A stretch of 64,000 bases of DNA, taken from contig NZ_SOZE01000009.1 in the NCBI RefSeq assembly GCF_004519315.1, positions 1-64,000 on the forward strand. The letters are read 5' to 3'. The stretch is from Mucilaginibacter psychrotolerans. Lineage in GTDB: Bacteria; Bacteroidota; Bacteroidia; Sphingobacteriales; Sphingobacteriaceae. A program made the translations under genes and the position numbers. Of the stretch, positions 53,046-63,200 are shown piece after piece. The notes under the pieces were generated by a model. The model searched no databases, had not been told where the DNA came from, and saw nothing but the letters and a program-made list of their open reading frames with translations. The stretch's first letter is position 1. Each line of letters begins with the position of its first letter.

Positions 53046-54966
53046 CGCGCTCCTTGATTAGTCCTTTGATGTAAAGCCTGGTGTTCAGGTTCAGCGGTAG
53101 GTTTTTGCTGGCCAGCATTTCCGCTATGCTTTCGTAGTTGCCGTTTTCGTTCACCAGACTGCGGATCAGGCTTAGGTGATGTTTATCAATATTACGATTG
53201 CCAAATACGTCCTCGGTAATCACTGTCAAATTCTCACCAAACGATTCGCGCTCCATCTGCCTGATGTAAGCTACGTCCTGATCTCGTTCGAGAACAATTA
53301 CATTGCGAGCGAGTATCTCTTGTATTACCAACGGCGAGTGAGTGGCGAGTATACAATAGGAATCGAATTGCTCCACCAGATCGAAGATCGTATTCATTAA
53401 TAGGGTGATGGCATTCGGATGCAAATGGGTTTCCGGCTCATCATAAAGTATCATGGAATTATACCGGATCTGCGCCAAAATTTCAGAAATGATCAATACC
53501 AGTATATTTTGACCGGAACTTAATTTTTGGTAGAAAGCAGCAAAGTTTTGTGGCTGGAATAAGGTGCGGGATGCGCTCCCCGTGAATATCTCGGCCAAAA
53601 GGTCCCCGGGAACAAAGTTGGCAAGGATCGACCGCCATTCGACCGTCACGCTTTTATAGCTGATCTTTTCCGCCTGGCTCAAGGTGCGCTCCATAATTTC
53701 CTCTTCTGACAGAAAACCGCCGCCGGGCTTTTTGATGCCGCAATAGACGTAATTAAATGCCGCGTCGCTCTCCGGGATCTGAAAATGATCAAATATGCTG
53801 TATGACACGGTAAATACCTTGCTGTATAATGGCTTGCGCGGGTATAGATTATCGGGATTGGTCTTGGAAAGCTCATTTGCCAGTGTGCTCAACACCTGGG
53901 TCTTTCCTGTGCCGTTCTTACCGATTAATGCGAACACCCGGTGCTTGACGAAATCTTCGGTATCAAAATCAAAGGTTATGTCCAGGGGTTCCTTCGCGTA
54001 CGGTAGCGTATAGCGGTAGGTGAACTTGTACCAATCGCCCGGCTCGTAACCGCCCAGGCGGAACCGAATGGTGCGCGCCAGCTGTTCCGCTTCATTATAA
54101 CGGATCAACGAAGTCTTATAGACATCGTCCAATTCGAAGGCTTCCTGGATTTTTGGGTATAAGGCCACGTCCCGAAGCGCCAGTAAGATGCTCTGGTACA
54201 TATCCCGAAAATTGCTGACCATGTTAGCATAGTATTCTTCCTCCTGGCCAAGGGAGCAAAAATCCTCCGGTAGTGCAATGAAAGTATCCGGTAACGCTTC
54301 GGCGGTGATGAGGGTATCCCTTTTCATGATCTTTACACCTCCGATTTTCGTCGTATTAAACTTACTTGCGACGAACACGAGTCCAAACGTCGTACGGTGA
54401 TGGTAATCATCCCACTTGTCATGGCTCAGGTAAAAATGCGGGTAGGTTTTGGTAGCAGTAGATTGCGAATGGAAGAACGGTATTTGGTTAGGCGGAATGT
54501 CCTGCGGCCGGTCGCTGACTTGCTGCCGCGTTTGCACACCATATACCGGCAGCCCGTCGCTGTAGCTCATCAGCACCAAAATAACCTGCGTTTGCAAAAG
54601 CATCTGGTTGATCAGCGAGACATACCGTACGACCTGGCCGCGGTCGCCGCGAACCCCTGGGCTGACCACTGCCTCCAGGAATTTGATGAATTTTTGCTCA
54701 TCTTGGCCAAGCAGGTCGAAGCGCGTAGTAAAAACGTAATCGTATTCCCAGTCGTTGTTGTTGACCAGGTGCTGATAGGCGTCCCCCTCGGCGTCATTGT
54801 ATCGCGAGTCATCAGAAGGCAGTTCCTTTAGTGGCCAGATCAGGTTAAGAAAATCAATAATACCTTCATCCCTGTTGCTGTAAACTCCGAGAAAATCACG
54901 CTGGGCGAGAATCGTCTGTAATATTTTGAGTTTGATTTGATCGGAAAGCTGTTCCATTGATGTCAA
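53032..54966 (-). CDS. AbiJ-NTD3-like domain fused to ABC-type AAA ATPase
   Basis: A 644-aa protein. Residues ~15-120 (SNRDEGIIDFLNLIWPLKEL, SRYNDAEGDAYQHLVNN, NDWEYDYVFTTRFDLLG) resemble the AbiJ_NTD3 domain of abortive-infection proteins. The C-terminal ATPase has Walker A GKNGTGKT (349-356), signature LSSGQ (482-486), Walker B ILYDEPE (506-512) and H-loop ATHSP (541-545), as in OLD/PtuA-like proteins. It is encoded with HNH and QxK nucleases. Probable role: sensing phage infection and activating nuclease. Confidence 0.82.
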   Translation of the reverse strand: MTSMEQLSDQIKLKILQTILAQRDFLGVYSNRDEGIIDFLNLIWPLKELPSDDSRYNDAEGDAYQHLVNNNDWEYDYVFTTRFDLLGQDEQKFIKFLEAVVSPGVRGDRGQVVRYVSLINQMLLQTQVILVLMSYSDGLPVYGVQTRQQVSDRPQDIPPNQIPFFHSQSTATKTYPHFYLSHDKWDDYHHRTTFGLVFVASKFNTTKIGGVKIMKRDTLITAEALPDTFIALPEDFCSLGQEEEYYANMVSNFRDMYQSILLALRDVALYPKIQEAFELDDVYKTSLIRYNEAEQLARTIRFRLGGYEPGDWYKFTYRYTLPYAKEPLDITFDFDTEDFVKHRVFALIGKNGTGKTQVLSTLANELSKTNPDNLYPRKPLYSKVFTVSYSIFDHFQIPESDAAFNYVYCGIKKPGGGFLSEEEIMERTLSQAEKISYKSVTVEWRSILANFVPGDLLAEIFTGSASRTLFQPQNFAAFYQKLSSGQNILVLIISEILAQIRYNSMILYDEPETHLHPNAITLLMNTIFDLVEQFDSYCILATHSPLVIQEILARNVIVLERDQDVAYIRQMERESFGENLTVITEDVFGNRNIDKHHLSLIRSLVNENGNYESIAEMLASKNLPLNLNTRLYIKGLIKERDEES

Positions 54967-55035
54967 GGTCGGATGGACGAAGATAAGCTTCCTTTCGCAG
55001 TTTACGTAACCGCCTCAAACGATGACCAGTCGATA

Positions 55036-55944
55036 CTAGAACGGCAGGTCGTCGCCTTCAGGCTCGGCAGGCGGAAATGCACCTGCCGGAAGCGGAATAT
55101 TGTTGACTATATACAGGTTGAGGATATCTTCCCGGTCCATGAAGATGATCTGCCTTCGCTGAACGGCATCCAGCTGTGAACCGAGCCAGAGCCTGGCCGC
55201 TTTGGTGATCTCGCCGCCGGCAAGGATAATCACGTGGTCAACCAAAACGTTTTTGCCGATATCAGGGTCGAAAATGGCCAGGCCCAACAACATCAGCGAT
55301 TGGTTATAGACTTCTGCAACGCTATTGTTTCCGGTTTTAGTAATTCCGGCGGAATCGATCTTCCCTTTTTTCACCTGTATACCAAAGTACAGTAGGTGCT
55401 GTGTCGGCAGTACGAACTTCATCCATACGTCCTTGCCAAATTCCAGCTGCTTGTCTTTATGGCCGGTTACGGTTACACGCTGAAAGCCCAAATGACGAAA
55501 TAAAGGCATCAGGATCAATTCTATCAATTCATCCTCACTTACTTTATCGAGATAATGCGTCAACAGTTCTTTCCTTTTCGTCTCGGCGGACGACAAGGGA
55601 CGGCCGGGATTAGCCTCTGGAGTTACCGCGATCGCGGATTTGGGTACCAGCGCTACCCTGCTGATCTCTTCACTCTCGAGATGGCGGACCGGTAACTGAA
55701 AATGTTCCAGCAATATCTTTTCCCAGTGGTCGAGATCGTTACGGACCTCGATGAATTTGGACACCTCCACCGCCAAAAACACGGTATAAAAATAAATACC
55801 TCCGTTCCAGTTGTCGTAGCCGGTCTGGCGGATGGTGATTTCTGACCTGGCGAGCAAACTGAGCAGATCCTGCGCATGATCTGCTTCCGCTATCTTTTTG
55901 ACGGTTTCGATCAGTGATTTAAACTCCGAATCGCTGTCTATCAT
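55036..55944 (-). CDS. PD-(D/E)xK-like nuclease (QxK variant)
   Basis: A 302-aa protein: the C-terminal half contains EFGKD172VWMKF followed by YFGIQ190VK192KGK, the D...QxK active-site pattern of Mrr-type restriction nucleases. The N-terminal 100 residues are an unrecognised alpha/beta domain. It overlaps the upstream membrane gene by 4 bp and precedes the ATPase by 69 bp, forming one operon. Confidence 0.7.
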   Translation of the reverse strand: MIDSDSEFKSLIETVKKIAEADHAQDLLSLLARSEITIRQTGYDNWNGGIYFYTVFLAVEVSKFIEVRNDLDHWEKILLEHFQLPVRHLESEEISRVALVPKSAIAVTPEANPGRPLSSAETKRKELLTHYLDKVSEDELIELILMPLFRHLGFQRVTVTGHKDKQLEFGKDVWMKFVLPTQHLLYFGIQVKKGKIDSAGITKTGNNSVAEVYNQSLMLLGLAIFDPDIGKNVLVDHVIILAGGEITKAARLWLGSQLDAVQRRQIIFMDREDILNLYIVNNIPLPAGAFPPAEPEGDDLPF

Positions 55945-56321
55945 TTTTTGTAGTTGATGTTTAAATATAAGGCTGCTCCGGCTGCTTCAATTGTGGACTG
56001 TACTTTATGAAATTGCGCGGTATCTAATTTTAATTGGTCATAGGGCATATGTCCAATGATATTCAAGGCCGAATCTGAGACATGCTTCATGCGTTCTATA
56101 ACCGCCTGCTTCCTGACCAGCGAGTCTTTCAGTTGCTTATTTGTTTCCCTGATCTCATTTGTCCCCATATCGTTCCTGGCGTTGCCGATGCGCTCGCCGA
56201 CATAGAAGATACCGGATAGCAAGGGTATTGCTAAACCCAGGAGCACCGTCCAGAATAATTCATGCTTAATGGTGTAATGACCTGGGTTTGGCTGTGTGGG
56301 TGAACTCCTGCGTGTTGCCAT
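55941..56321 (-). CDS. Small membrane protein, first gene of ATPase-nuclease operon
   Basis: A 126-aa protein (ATG at 56319-56321, MATRRSSPTQ) with one membrane helix (ELFWTVLLGLAIPLLSGIFYV) and a coiled-coil-like C-terminus. It overlaps the QxK nuclease gene (ATGA). Unknown family; could tether the system to the membrane. Confidence 0.55.
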   Translation of the reverse strand: MATRRSSPTQPNPGHYTIKHELFWTVLLGLAIPLLSGIFYVGERIGNARNDMGTNEIRETNKQLKDSLVRKQAVIERMKHVSDSALNIIGHMPYDQLKLDTAQFHKVQSTIEAAGAALYLNINYKK

Positions 56322-56544
56322 AATGGTAAGGTTAGTCTTATTTAATTTGATCAGATAAAACACGAATTTACGCAATTTCTTAGTTGGTTATCTGTCAATG
56401 CTAAAGGGCCCGGAATTAGACACTTGCAGATCAATTATTTGATTGATTAACTTCACCCGACAATAGTGGAGTGGAACAGGCAGTTATTCCGAGGGATGAA
56501 CGGATTTATCGCCGTTTCCAAGATTCAAGTGCTCGTATACCAAA

Positions 56545-57285
56545 TCATTTCCCGGGCTTCGTTTTTTTTGCCGGGCTTTTTGCCGATTTTTTTGATGGCT
56601 TTTTTAGCATGTGAGCTCTTAAATTTTCCAAGGTGGCTAGCTGTTCCTTATATAATTTAGCCATCTTGTCAAATGCCAAATTGATCCGGTCTTCCGGTGC
56701 AGTCGGCTGGTCAAAATCTCCGATTTCCAAAGCGATACTTTTGAGTGCAGGTGCGCTGTATTGGGACACTAACCAATCAAGCTCGTCGATCAACGTTTTT
56801 TCTTCTTCAGACAGGAGGTTGGGGAATTTGGCCCATTCCTTTTCCCGCTTGAGGGCATCCCCGGCGAGAACAAGGTGTGCAACGATCTTAAAGGTCAGTT
56901 CATGGTCCTCACGCATTTTTGCAACAAATTTGCCAAAGGGTGAGTAGGTTTCCAGATCACGACCCAATTGCCAATAGGGCGTCGTAGGTTTATATTCTTT
57001 GAGTGCCTTTAGTACGTCAAGTGCGTCACGTAGCCCGCTCATCGGCTGTGCGCCGTGAGGAAGAACCGATTTTTGCCGCCAAAGTTTCAGGATAATATCG
57101 ACGCAGACCTGCTCAGCTTTTGCTTTTTCTGCTTCGTCTTTGGTTCCTTCTGCGCGATGAATCAGCTCAGCCAAGTACTGGCTAACCCATTTGATGGTTG
57201 GCGAGGTTCGGTCGTGCTTAGCAAGTTCTGCAGCGATCTTTTTACCTAATGTGATGACTTCCTGTGACGGTATGGGCGATTCCAT
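56545..57285 (-). CDS. Unknown helical protein, third gene of STAND operon
   Basis: A 246-aa protein, largely alpha-helical, with a very basic C-terminal tail (KKPSKKSAKSPAKKTKPGK) that may bind nucleic acid. It overlaps the 990-aa gene by 44 bp, a long overlap suggesting coupled expression. No family recognised. Confidence 0.6.
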   Translation of the reverse strand: MESPIPSQEVITLGKKIAAELAKHDRTSPTIKWVSQYLAELIHRAEGTKDEAEKAKAEQVCVDIILKLWRQKSVLPHGAQPMSGLRDALDVLKALKEYKPTTPYWQLGRDLETYSPFGKFVAKMREDHELTFKIVAHLVLAGDALKREKEWAKFPNLLSEEEKTLIDELDWLVSQYSAPALKSIALEIGDFDQPTAPEDRINLAFDKMAKLYKEQLATLENLRAHMLKKPSKKSAKSPAKKTKPGK

Positions 57286-60214
57286 TGGGATAAATTAAAT
57301 AAAGTAAACAATAATCCGGCATATACTCACCGGACCGTTTCCGGTCAAGGTCACGGCTGATCTGGCAATGAACGATCAGACAGCGTTTTCTTTTTTGGAG
57401 CAATTCGAGTAATGCAGCTTTCTTCATAGCGAAGCGGCGACCGGAAGTCTTAAAATCATCATAGTGCTGGTCGTTCGTCGTATTGTTCCAGACCTCAAAT
57501 TGCGTAAGCGGATCTGCCGGGTCTTTTGATTGGTAGGCAGTACGCTTATCGTCACTAATTGTCAGGCCCAAAACGTTGACGACCATGGGCGATGGAATTT
57601 GGCGGAACTTGTCATAGTCACTAAAGAAGGCATCGCGATCGTCGATACCCTCGTTTTCATTATTAACCTGAACGTTAAGGTGCTCCAAAACAAATTTCTT
57701 TTGCAGGTCTTTCAGTTCATCCTCGATCTCGTCCATGAAGATCCCTTTATGCGGCAAATAGTTATCAAATCCAAGATCGGATTGCAGCGCGGCAAGCAGT
57801 GCAGGCCCGGTTTCAGGGTGGACAAGACCAGACTCGATCCGCACATGTTCTTTGTCCTTGCCGAAATAGACGTGGGAATCCTCTTCTAAAGTGAGGAACA
57901 CCTCATTCGGGCTAATCCGCACGCGTTCATGAAAGTCTTCAGGTTGCACGCTGAACTCCCATTCGCTGCCGGGTTGCTTTTCGGTCCAGAAACGTGGCTC
58001 CAATGGAATAGGGTCGCGCAAATCGGCAAGCCATTGATCCGGCCAGGCCAGGCCCCAGCCGGCTATCCAACTTTCCCAGGATTCCCGCGAAGCATTTTTA
58101 CTGGCACCTCGCTTTTTCAACAGCTCATATGCGGCACAGAACATGCCATGATATTCATAATACCTACGCAGGTTCTCCACCCGGGGTTCGGCCCCATGGT
58201 CGTTCTGCGTATTACCATAATCAGATTTGACATGATCCAGTTTGTACGGGTCGCCCGTGAAGCCCCATTGCGCCGTGATAAAATAGTCGATCACGGTCAG
58301 CAGGTCCAGCATCGATACATTCAGCGCATCGCTTAGCGATTCGTACCAATATGGGATGGTATCCGTATCATCAAAATCAAAGCGGATCCCGTCCGCTTTA
58401 TTGTCACGCCGGCGCCGCGAGTAGCCCGGAATACGGCTGCTTTCAGTTCGTTTCAGCGGGGCCAGTTCTTTTTGGATCGCGCTTTTTTCCTCCGCGGTAT
58501 AGATCGTCGGGAACTTTTTGTCCAGGAACCGGCAGGCGGATCGCAGGAAAAACTTGATCTGTGCGTGCGGTATATCGTTGTTGGTCAGTTCTGACAGAAG
58601 TGCTGCTGAAAACGGCTGCATTTGATCCGGCTGCTCCTTAACCATTCGTTCGACCGCGATATAAAGATTCAAGCGTGCTGATAAAGAAAAAAAGGTGTAC
58701 CGGCGATAATGAAAAGCAGTTGCTGCCGGGTTGCGCGAGTTAGTGATCAGCTCGTCGATCAGCATCGTTTGCTTATAGCTTAAAGCGCGGCGGAGCGCGT
58801 GCTGTGCGCGCCAGCGCAGCTTCCTGACGGGATGTCCCAAAAGGTATTCGAGATAGTTCGTAATGAGTATTTTTTCTTCTTTTGGCGGGGCAAACTCGGC
58901 TGACCAGATCCCGTCGCCCATATCGTCTGGCACCGACTCGTTCCAACGCGTGACGATCCAGGTTAACAACAGATCTCTACCGTTCGCATCGAGGCTGACC
59001 AGCGTCAGCCGGAACAGGTTATATAACACGTTTGCAGGCAGGGTATCCAGGTGCTCCGGGAAATGGCGGTTGATGACCGCTGCCAGTTCCGCGTCGCTGG
59101 CACCGAAGATCTCTTGCAAACTTCTCAGCGAGCTGTGCTCAATGGACCGGTATGCCGCCAGAACGGGGAACCAATTTACAACGATGTTGCCGAAGGCCGA
59201 TCTTTTCCATTCTTTTAAAACATGGAGGTGCGCCCATTCGGCTATGGTTGTTTTGACCAGATCTTCGAATTCCGAGTAGTTGATATGTTCGTCTGTCATC
59301 ACCGCGAGCGCATTTAATAAATGCTGCTCGTTGCCGGACCGCGAAAGTTTGCGCAGTTCGGCGAAAACGTCGTCAAGATTAAGGTAGGCATTCTTCTTTT
59401 CGGCTGCCGCTCGGAGGGATCGTAATACTTCTTGCAGGTCAAGATCGCCATTGATCTTCACGGCTTTCAACTGTTTTCTGAACAGCGCGTTGAGCGGTGC
59501 TCTTTTGATGCGCGGGTATTGCGGTTCCTTTGACCTGGTGGTCGCTTTTAGCTTTTGGAGAGCGGCGATATGATCGCGAACTTCCGCGATAATATTCCGG
59601 TCGAGGAATCTGCCGTCCTTAATCAATTCAAAAATCTTTTCTTCGTAATCATAACTGGTCGTCGGCGAACTATGGATCTTCGTAGCTGCTATCAGATCAC
59701 GGATAAAGACATTCTTAAATGGGGTATCAGCTTCTGCATTAGCCTTCTCAATAACCGGTCCCGCCAGCTTTTTGACGCCATAGACAAAATAAGGATTGAC
59801 CGGCATCAGCGCTGCCGCGGTTTGATAGCTGATGATGTTTTTCTCCAGGCTGATCAAAGTGGCCATCGCGATGTGTTCTTTTTGCTTCCGGATATTCCGG
59901 TGATCCCACCTGCTAAGGATGGGCCACAGCGAAGTTGCGTCGATAGCGCCGATGGCACTCACAGCCTCGTCCCAAGGGAAGTTTTCGCCGTCACCGAGCT
60001 TTAGTGAGCAATATTCAACATAGCGCGCGAAGTCGAATGCGAGTTGGGGTTTGCGGAAATCGAAGCCCTGACTGATGACATCAATGGCCCTGATCTGGTC
60101 GTAAGCCTCTTCGTCAACTTCGCCGGACGCTTTTACCAGCTGATCGAAATAATATTTGCCGTCGCTTTTCGAAACCCGGCTGGCGATCACGGTTGCCCGG
60201 GTGTAGCAATCCAC
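57242..60214 (-). CDS. Unknown large (990-aa) partner of the STAND NTPase
   Basis: A 990-aa soluble protein, mainly helical for the first 560 residues (possible HEAT/ARM-like repeats). A more mixed C-terminus contains HVYFGKDKEHVRIESG and a final CLIVHCQISRDLD...LLYLIYPNG strand region. No Walker or nuclease motif seen. Translation appears to begin at GTG (60212-60214), 3 bp after the STAND stop. Probably an obligate partner. Confidence 0.7.
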   Translation of the reverse strand: MDCYTRATVIASRVSKSDGKYYFDQLVKASGEVDEEAYDQIRAIDVISQGFDFRKPQLAFDFARYVEYCSLKLGDGENFPWDEAVSAIGAIDATSLWPILSRWDHRNIRKQKEHIAMATLISLEKNIISYQTAAALMPVNPYFVYGVKKLAGPVIEKANAEADTPFKNVFIRDLIAATKIHSSPTTSYDYEEKIFELIKDGRFLDRNIIAEVRDHIAALQKLKATTRSKEPQYPRIKRAPLNALFRKQLKAVKINGDLDLQEVLRSLRAAAEKKNAYLNLDDVFAELRKLSRSGNEQHLLNALAVMTDEHINYSEFEDLVKTTIAEWAHLHVLKEWKRSAFGNIVVNWFPVLAAYRSIEHSSLRSLQEIFGASDAELAAVINRHFPEHLDTLPANVLYNLFRLTLVSLDANGRDLLLTWIVTRWNESVPDDMGDGIWSAEFAPPKEEKILITNYLEYLLGHPVRKLRWRAQHALRRALSYKQTMLIDELITNSRNPAATAFHYRRYTFFSLSARLNLYIAVERMVKEQPDQMQPFSAALLSELTNNDIPHAQIKFFLRSACRFLDKKFPTIYTAEEKSAIQKELAPLKRTESSRIPGYSRRRRDNKADGIRFDFDDTDTIPYWYESLSDALNVSMLDLLTVIDYFITAQWGFTGDPYKLDHVKSDYGNTQNDHGAEPRVENLRRYYEYHGMFCAAYELLKKRGASKNASRESWESWIAGWGLAWPDQWLADLRDPIPLEPRFWTEKQPGSEWEFSVQPEDFHERVRISPNEVFLTLEEDSHVYFGKDKEHVRIESGLVHPETGPALLAALQSDLGFDNYLPHKGIFMDEIEDELKDLQKKFVLEHLNVQVNNENEGIDDRDAFFSDYDKFRQIPSPMVVNVLGLTISDDKRTAYQSKDPADPLTQFEVWNNTTNDQHYDDFKTSGRRFAMKKAALLELLQKRKRCLIVHCQISRDLDRKRSGEYMPDYCLLYLIYPNGIAHTVTGSHHIR

Positions 60215-60217
60215 TAC

Positions 60218-63200
60218 CTAGCTGCCGGGTAACAGCTCACTTTGTAAAGTTTGTTCAATGCTTTGGAGGTATTTTAAGATAAAGTCATCGTATTTCCTGC
60301 GATGGGACAACCTGGCTGCCAGCTTAAGGCGCGCATCCAGGTTATTTGTTTTTTTCGGGTCGAATCCCTCGCTGATCGTTTGCAAAACCTTTTCCGTTTT
60401 GGTAAAGAAGATGATATCAGAAAGCTTTTGCAGCATGAAGTCATAAACCCTCAGATAACGGTATTCATGATAATAACGCAGTTCCCAGTCATCCCCGATC
60501 GCTTTAACGACCGCTTTTACCTCCTCAGCAAGCAGCTTTTCACTGCTTTTGCCCAACAGGAATTTTGCACGCACATCATAGATGCGCAGTAAATGCCGGT
60601 AAACCCGATCTATCTCTTTTTTTTGCTCTTCGTTTTCCCGCTTTTGATCCTTCGCCGCTAATGCCTTTCTAAAGCGTTCGGAGTACAGGTCCGCCAATAA
60701 GAACGATGCATTATCCAGGTACATTTGCAGGGCTTTTACCCGGAACAGCAGGTCCAGTTCAGCCACCTCTTTATCGTCATGGCCATGAAAGAAGCCGGGG
60801 ACACGGTCAGGATAAACGAGCGGGATAAGCGAAAGGAAAGGCTGAGCGTCCGCGTAGGCTATGCCGTTGTTCAAAGCATATTCCAGGAAACTCACCAGTT
60901 TAAACTGGAAATCGAGGGGTAGTTTTTGCTTTAACCTTGTAAATTTCTCAGGTGCTTTGAAAATGTCGCGCCATTCGAAACCAATTTTCAGGCCATAGCG
61001 AAAGAACAATGATGCGGCAGCGATCCGCAGGTCGGCCCGCAATGGAAATTTGCGCAGCCAGTTATTCAGTTGTTGGTTACTTTCCGAAGCGATCAGCAGC
61101 TTAAGCAGCTCCTCGAAAACCTCAGATCCAAAGGACCTTGGTGTCCAGCTATCGATGAATTTCGCGCAGCGGTCGATGCCGCTCACTCTTAAGGTCGCTT
61201 CGGCCGCGTAAGCAATGTCTTTGCCGCTAAAATCGTAGTCATCCTGTTCCTCGTCCTTCAGGCGGGAACGGTAATTCATCCAGTCGCGGGCCCTTTCCAA
61301 ATGCTGGCGGGCGAGGTCATGGGTGCTCTTTTCCCGGGAAAATACTGCGGCATTACGGAAATGCGCCGGTCCGTACCAGCGTGGATTACCGGACTGGAAA
61401 TATAGCTTTTGATTGGTTTGCAGGTCACCATAGGCAGCGGCCAGTTCTGAATGCCCGATCAGTATGTTTTCGATCAGTTCGTTGGATTTAGCAGCTTCCG
61501 CGGCGATGAACTGGAGTTTAAAAAAGTCAAGGTCCGCCCGATCGGTCAACCTCATGGCCAGCCGTACCCTTTCGATAAAAACTTCTTTGTTTTTGATGGG
61601 GTCCGCCGGCCGTTCGAGGTATTTCCTGTTGATCACCATATCGACAAGTTCCGTTTTAGCACCTGCGTTCGCCAGCATACTACCCAAGTGAATACTGGCG
61701 TAATCATTCGAGCCGGCTTCATTGATCAGGATCGCGGCAATGGTCTTATAATCACTTGCCCTAACCGGGTAGGTGGTCCGGAGGAAGGTCTCAAAGTCTT
61801 CATCGCGGAAACGAAAAACGCCGTTTTCATAAACCAATCCGCGCCAAAGATCTACCCGCAGGTCGGTCATCAGGTCGTTGCTTAAACCGCTCACCGCTTG
61901 CAGGAAGGACTCCGGAACAGGGCTGGGCAGGGCGACCAGCGCACGAAGAAACCGTTCGATCGAGTCGGCGTCGCCGGCCCGCAGCTGGGCTTCCTGGATA
62001 CGCTGCCCGAACAGCTGATCGAGTGTCTTCCCGTTAGGTTTCAGAAATTCGATCTTTTCCTGCAGGGTGGTACCGTCGCCTTCCAAAACATAGGCCATCA
62101 CACGCGGCGTGCCATAAGTGAGCTGCTGGAAGTCTGTCACTGTTTCCGGTGGTATACCGGAGAAATGTTTAGCCAGAAAGACGATGGTTTCCTGGATAGT
62201 GAACGGCCGGATCTGAAAGGTAGGCGCCGATGCCGGTAAATTAAGGGTCGGCAGGCGTTCGGTGCGGGCAGAAAAGATCACCCGGCAGCCGTCGGGTAAA
62301 CCCATTCGTGCCAGTTCGGTGACGAAACACTCCGTATGGAATTGCGCAGCCGCGGAAACGCTGTTGTCCGCTGCATCGATTAGGAGTACCAAAAGCGCAG
62401 CGGGGCTGACGGCTTGCAATAAGGCTACGGCCTCGGTCAGTCGCTTTTTCAATTCCTTCAGCAAATGCCCGGTATTCGTGTTGCGCACCAATAGAAAGGG
62501 GGTTCCGCATTTCAAGCCAAGATCATTACAAAGTTGCAATATGGCATATTCCGGCGTATGGCGACGGTCGTCCGCGTCATTATAGGCACCACCACCGTAA
62601 CAGTCGAACAAGATACTTTTTGAACCCGGCGGCAGCAGCGCATCGATGGATAGCATTATCGTCGATTTGCCGATCCCCGCATGGCCGTGAAGCCCCATCA
62701 CTTTTGTTGCCGGTGCAATGATCAATTTTTGCAGGTCATTCAACTGTTCCCGTTCGACCAGTTTTTCGGGGATCTCGATATTGTTCCTGACCGGCAACAG
62801 GTCGCTGAGTTCGCTGAAATTGAATTTATAGAGGACGTCTGTTACATATAGGGTATGCTTACCTTTATTAGCGGGCAGCATCCGGTCACCGACCATGTCT
62901 TTCAATTTTGCGAACTGGGTCGCGCCGTCAAGGTCACCCAACTGGGCGATCGCTTCATAAGAGCGTTCTGTATGGTAGAGCGATGATCCCGAGCCGCAGT
63001 CCGAAAAATCCAGTGCCGCCAAAAAGGCCAGGATCTGGTCGGCTGGGAGTTTTGACGCTTTGTGAATGCGATCTGCAATATTTTTATCGGGAATGCTCAG
63101 TTTGTTTTTATAGGTAGCGAAGGAACGTGGCGGTTTCCCGGCTTTGAGGGTATTTACCAGGTGTTCCAGATCGGTGGACACCGGGCGGTTGCTAACCAGT

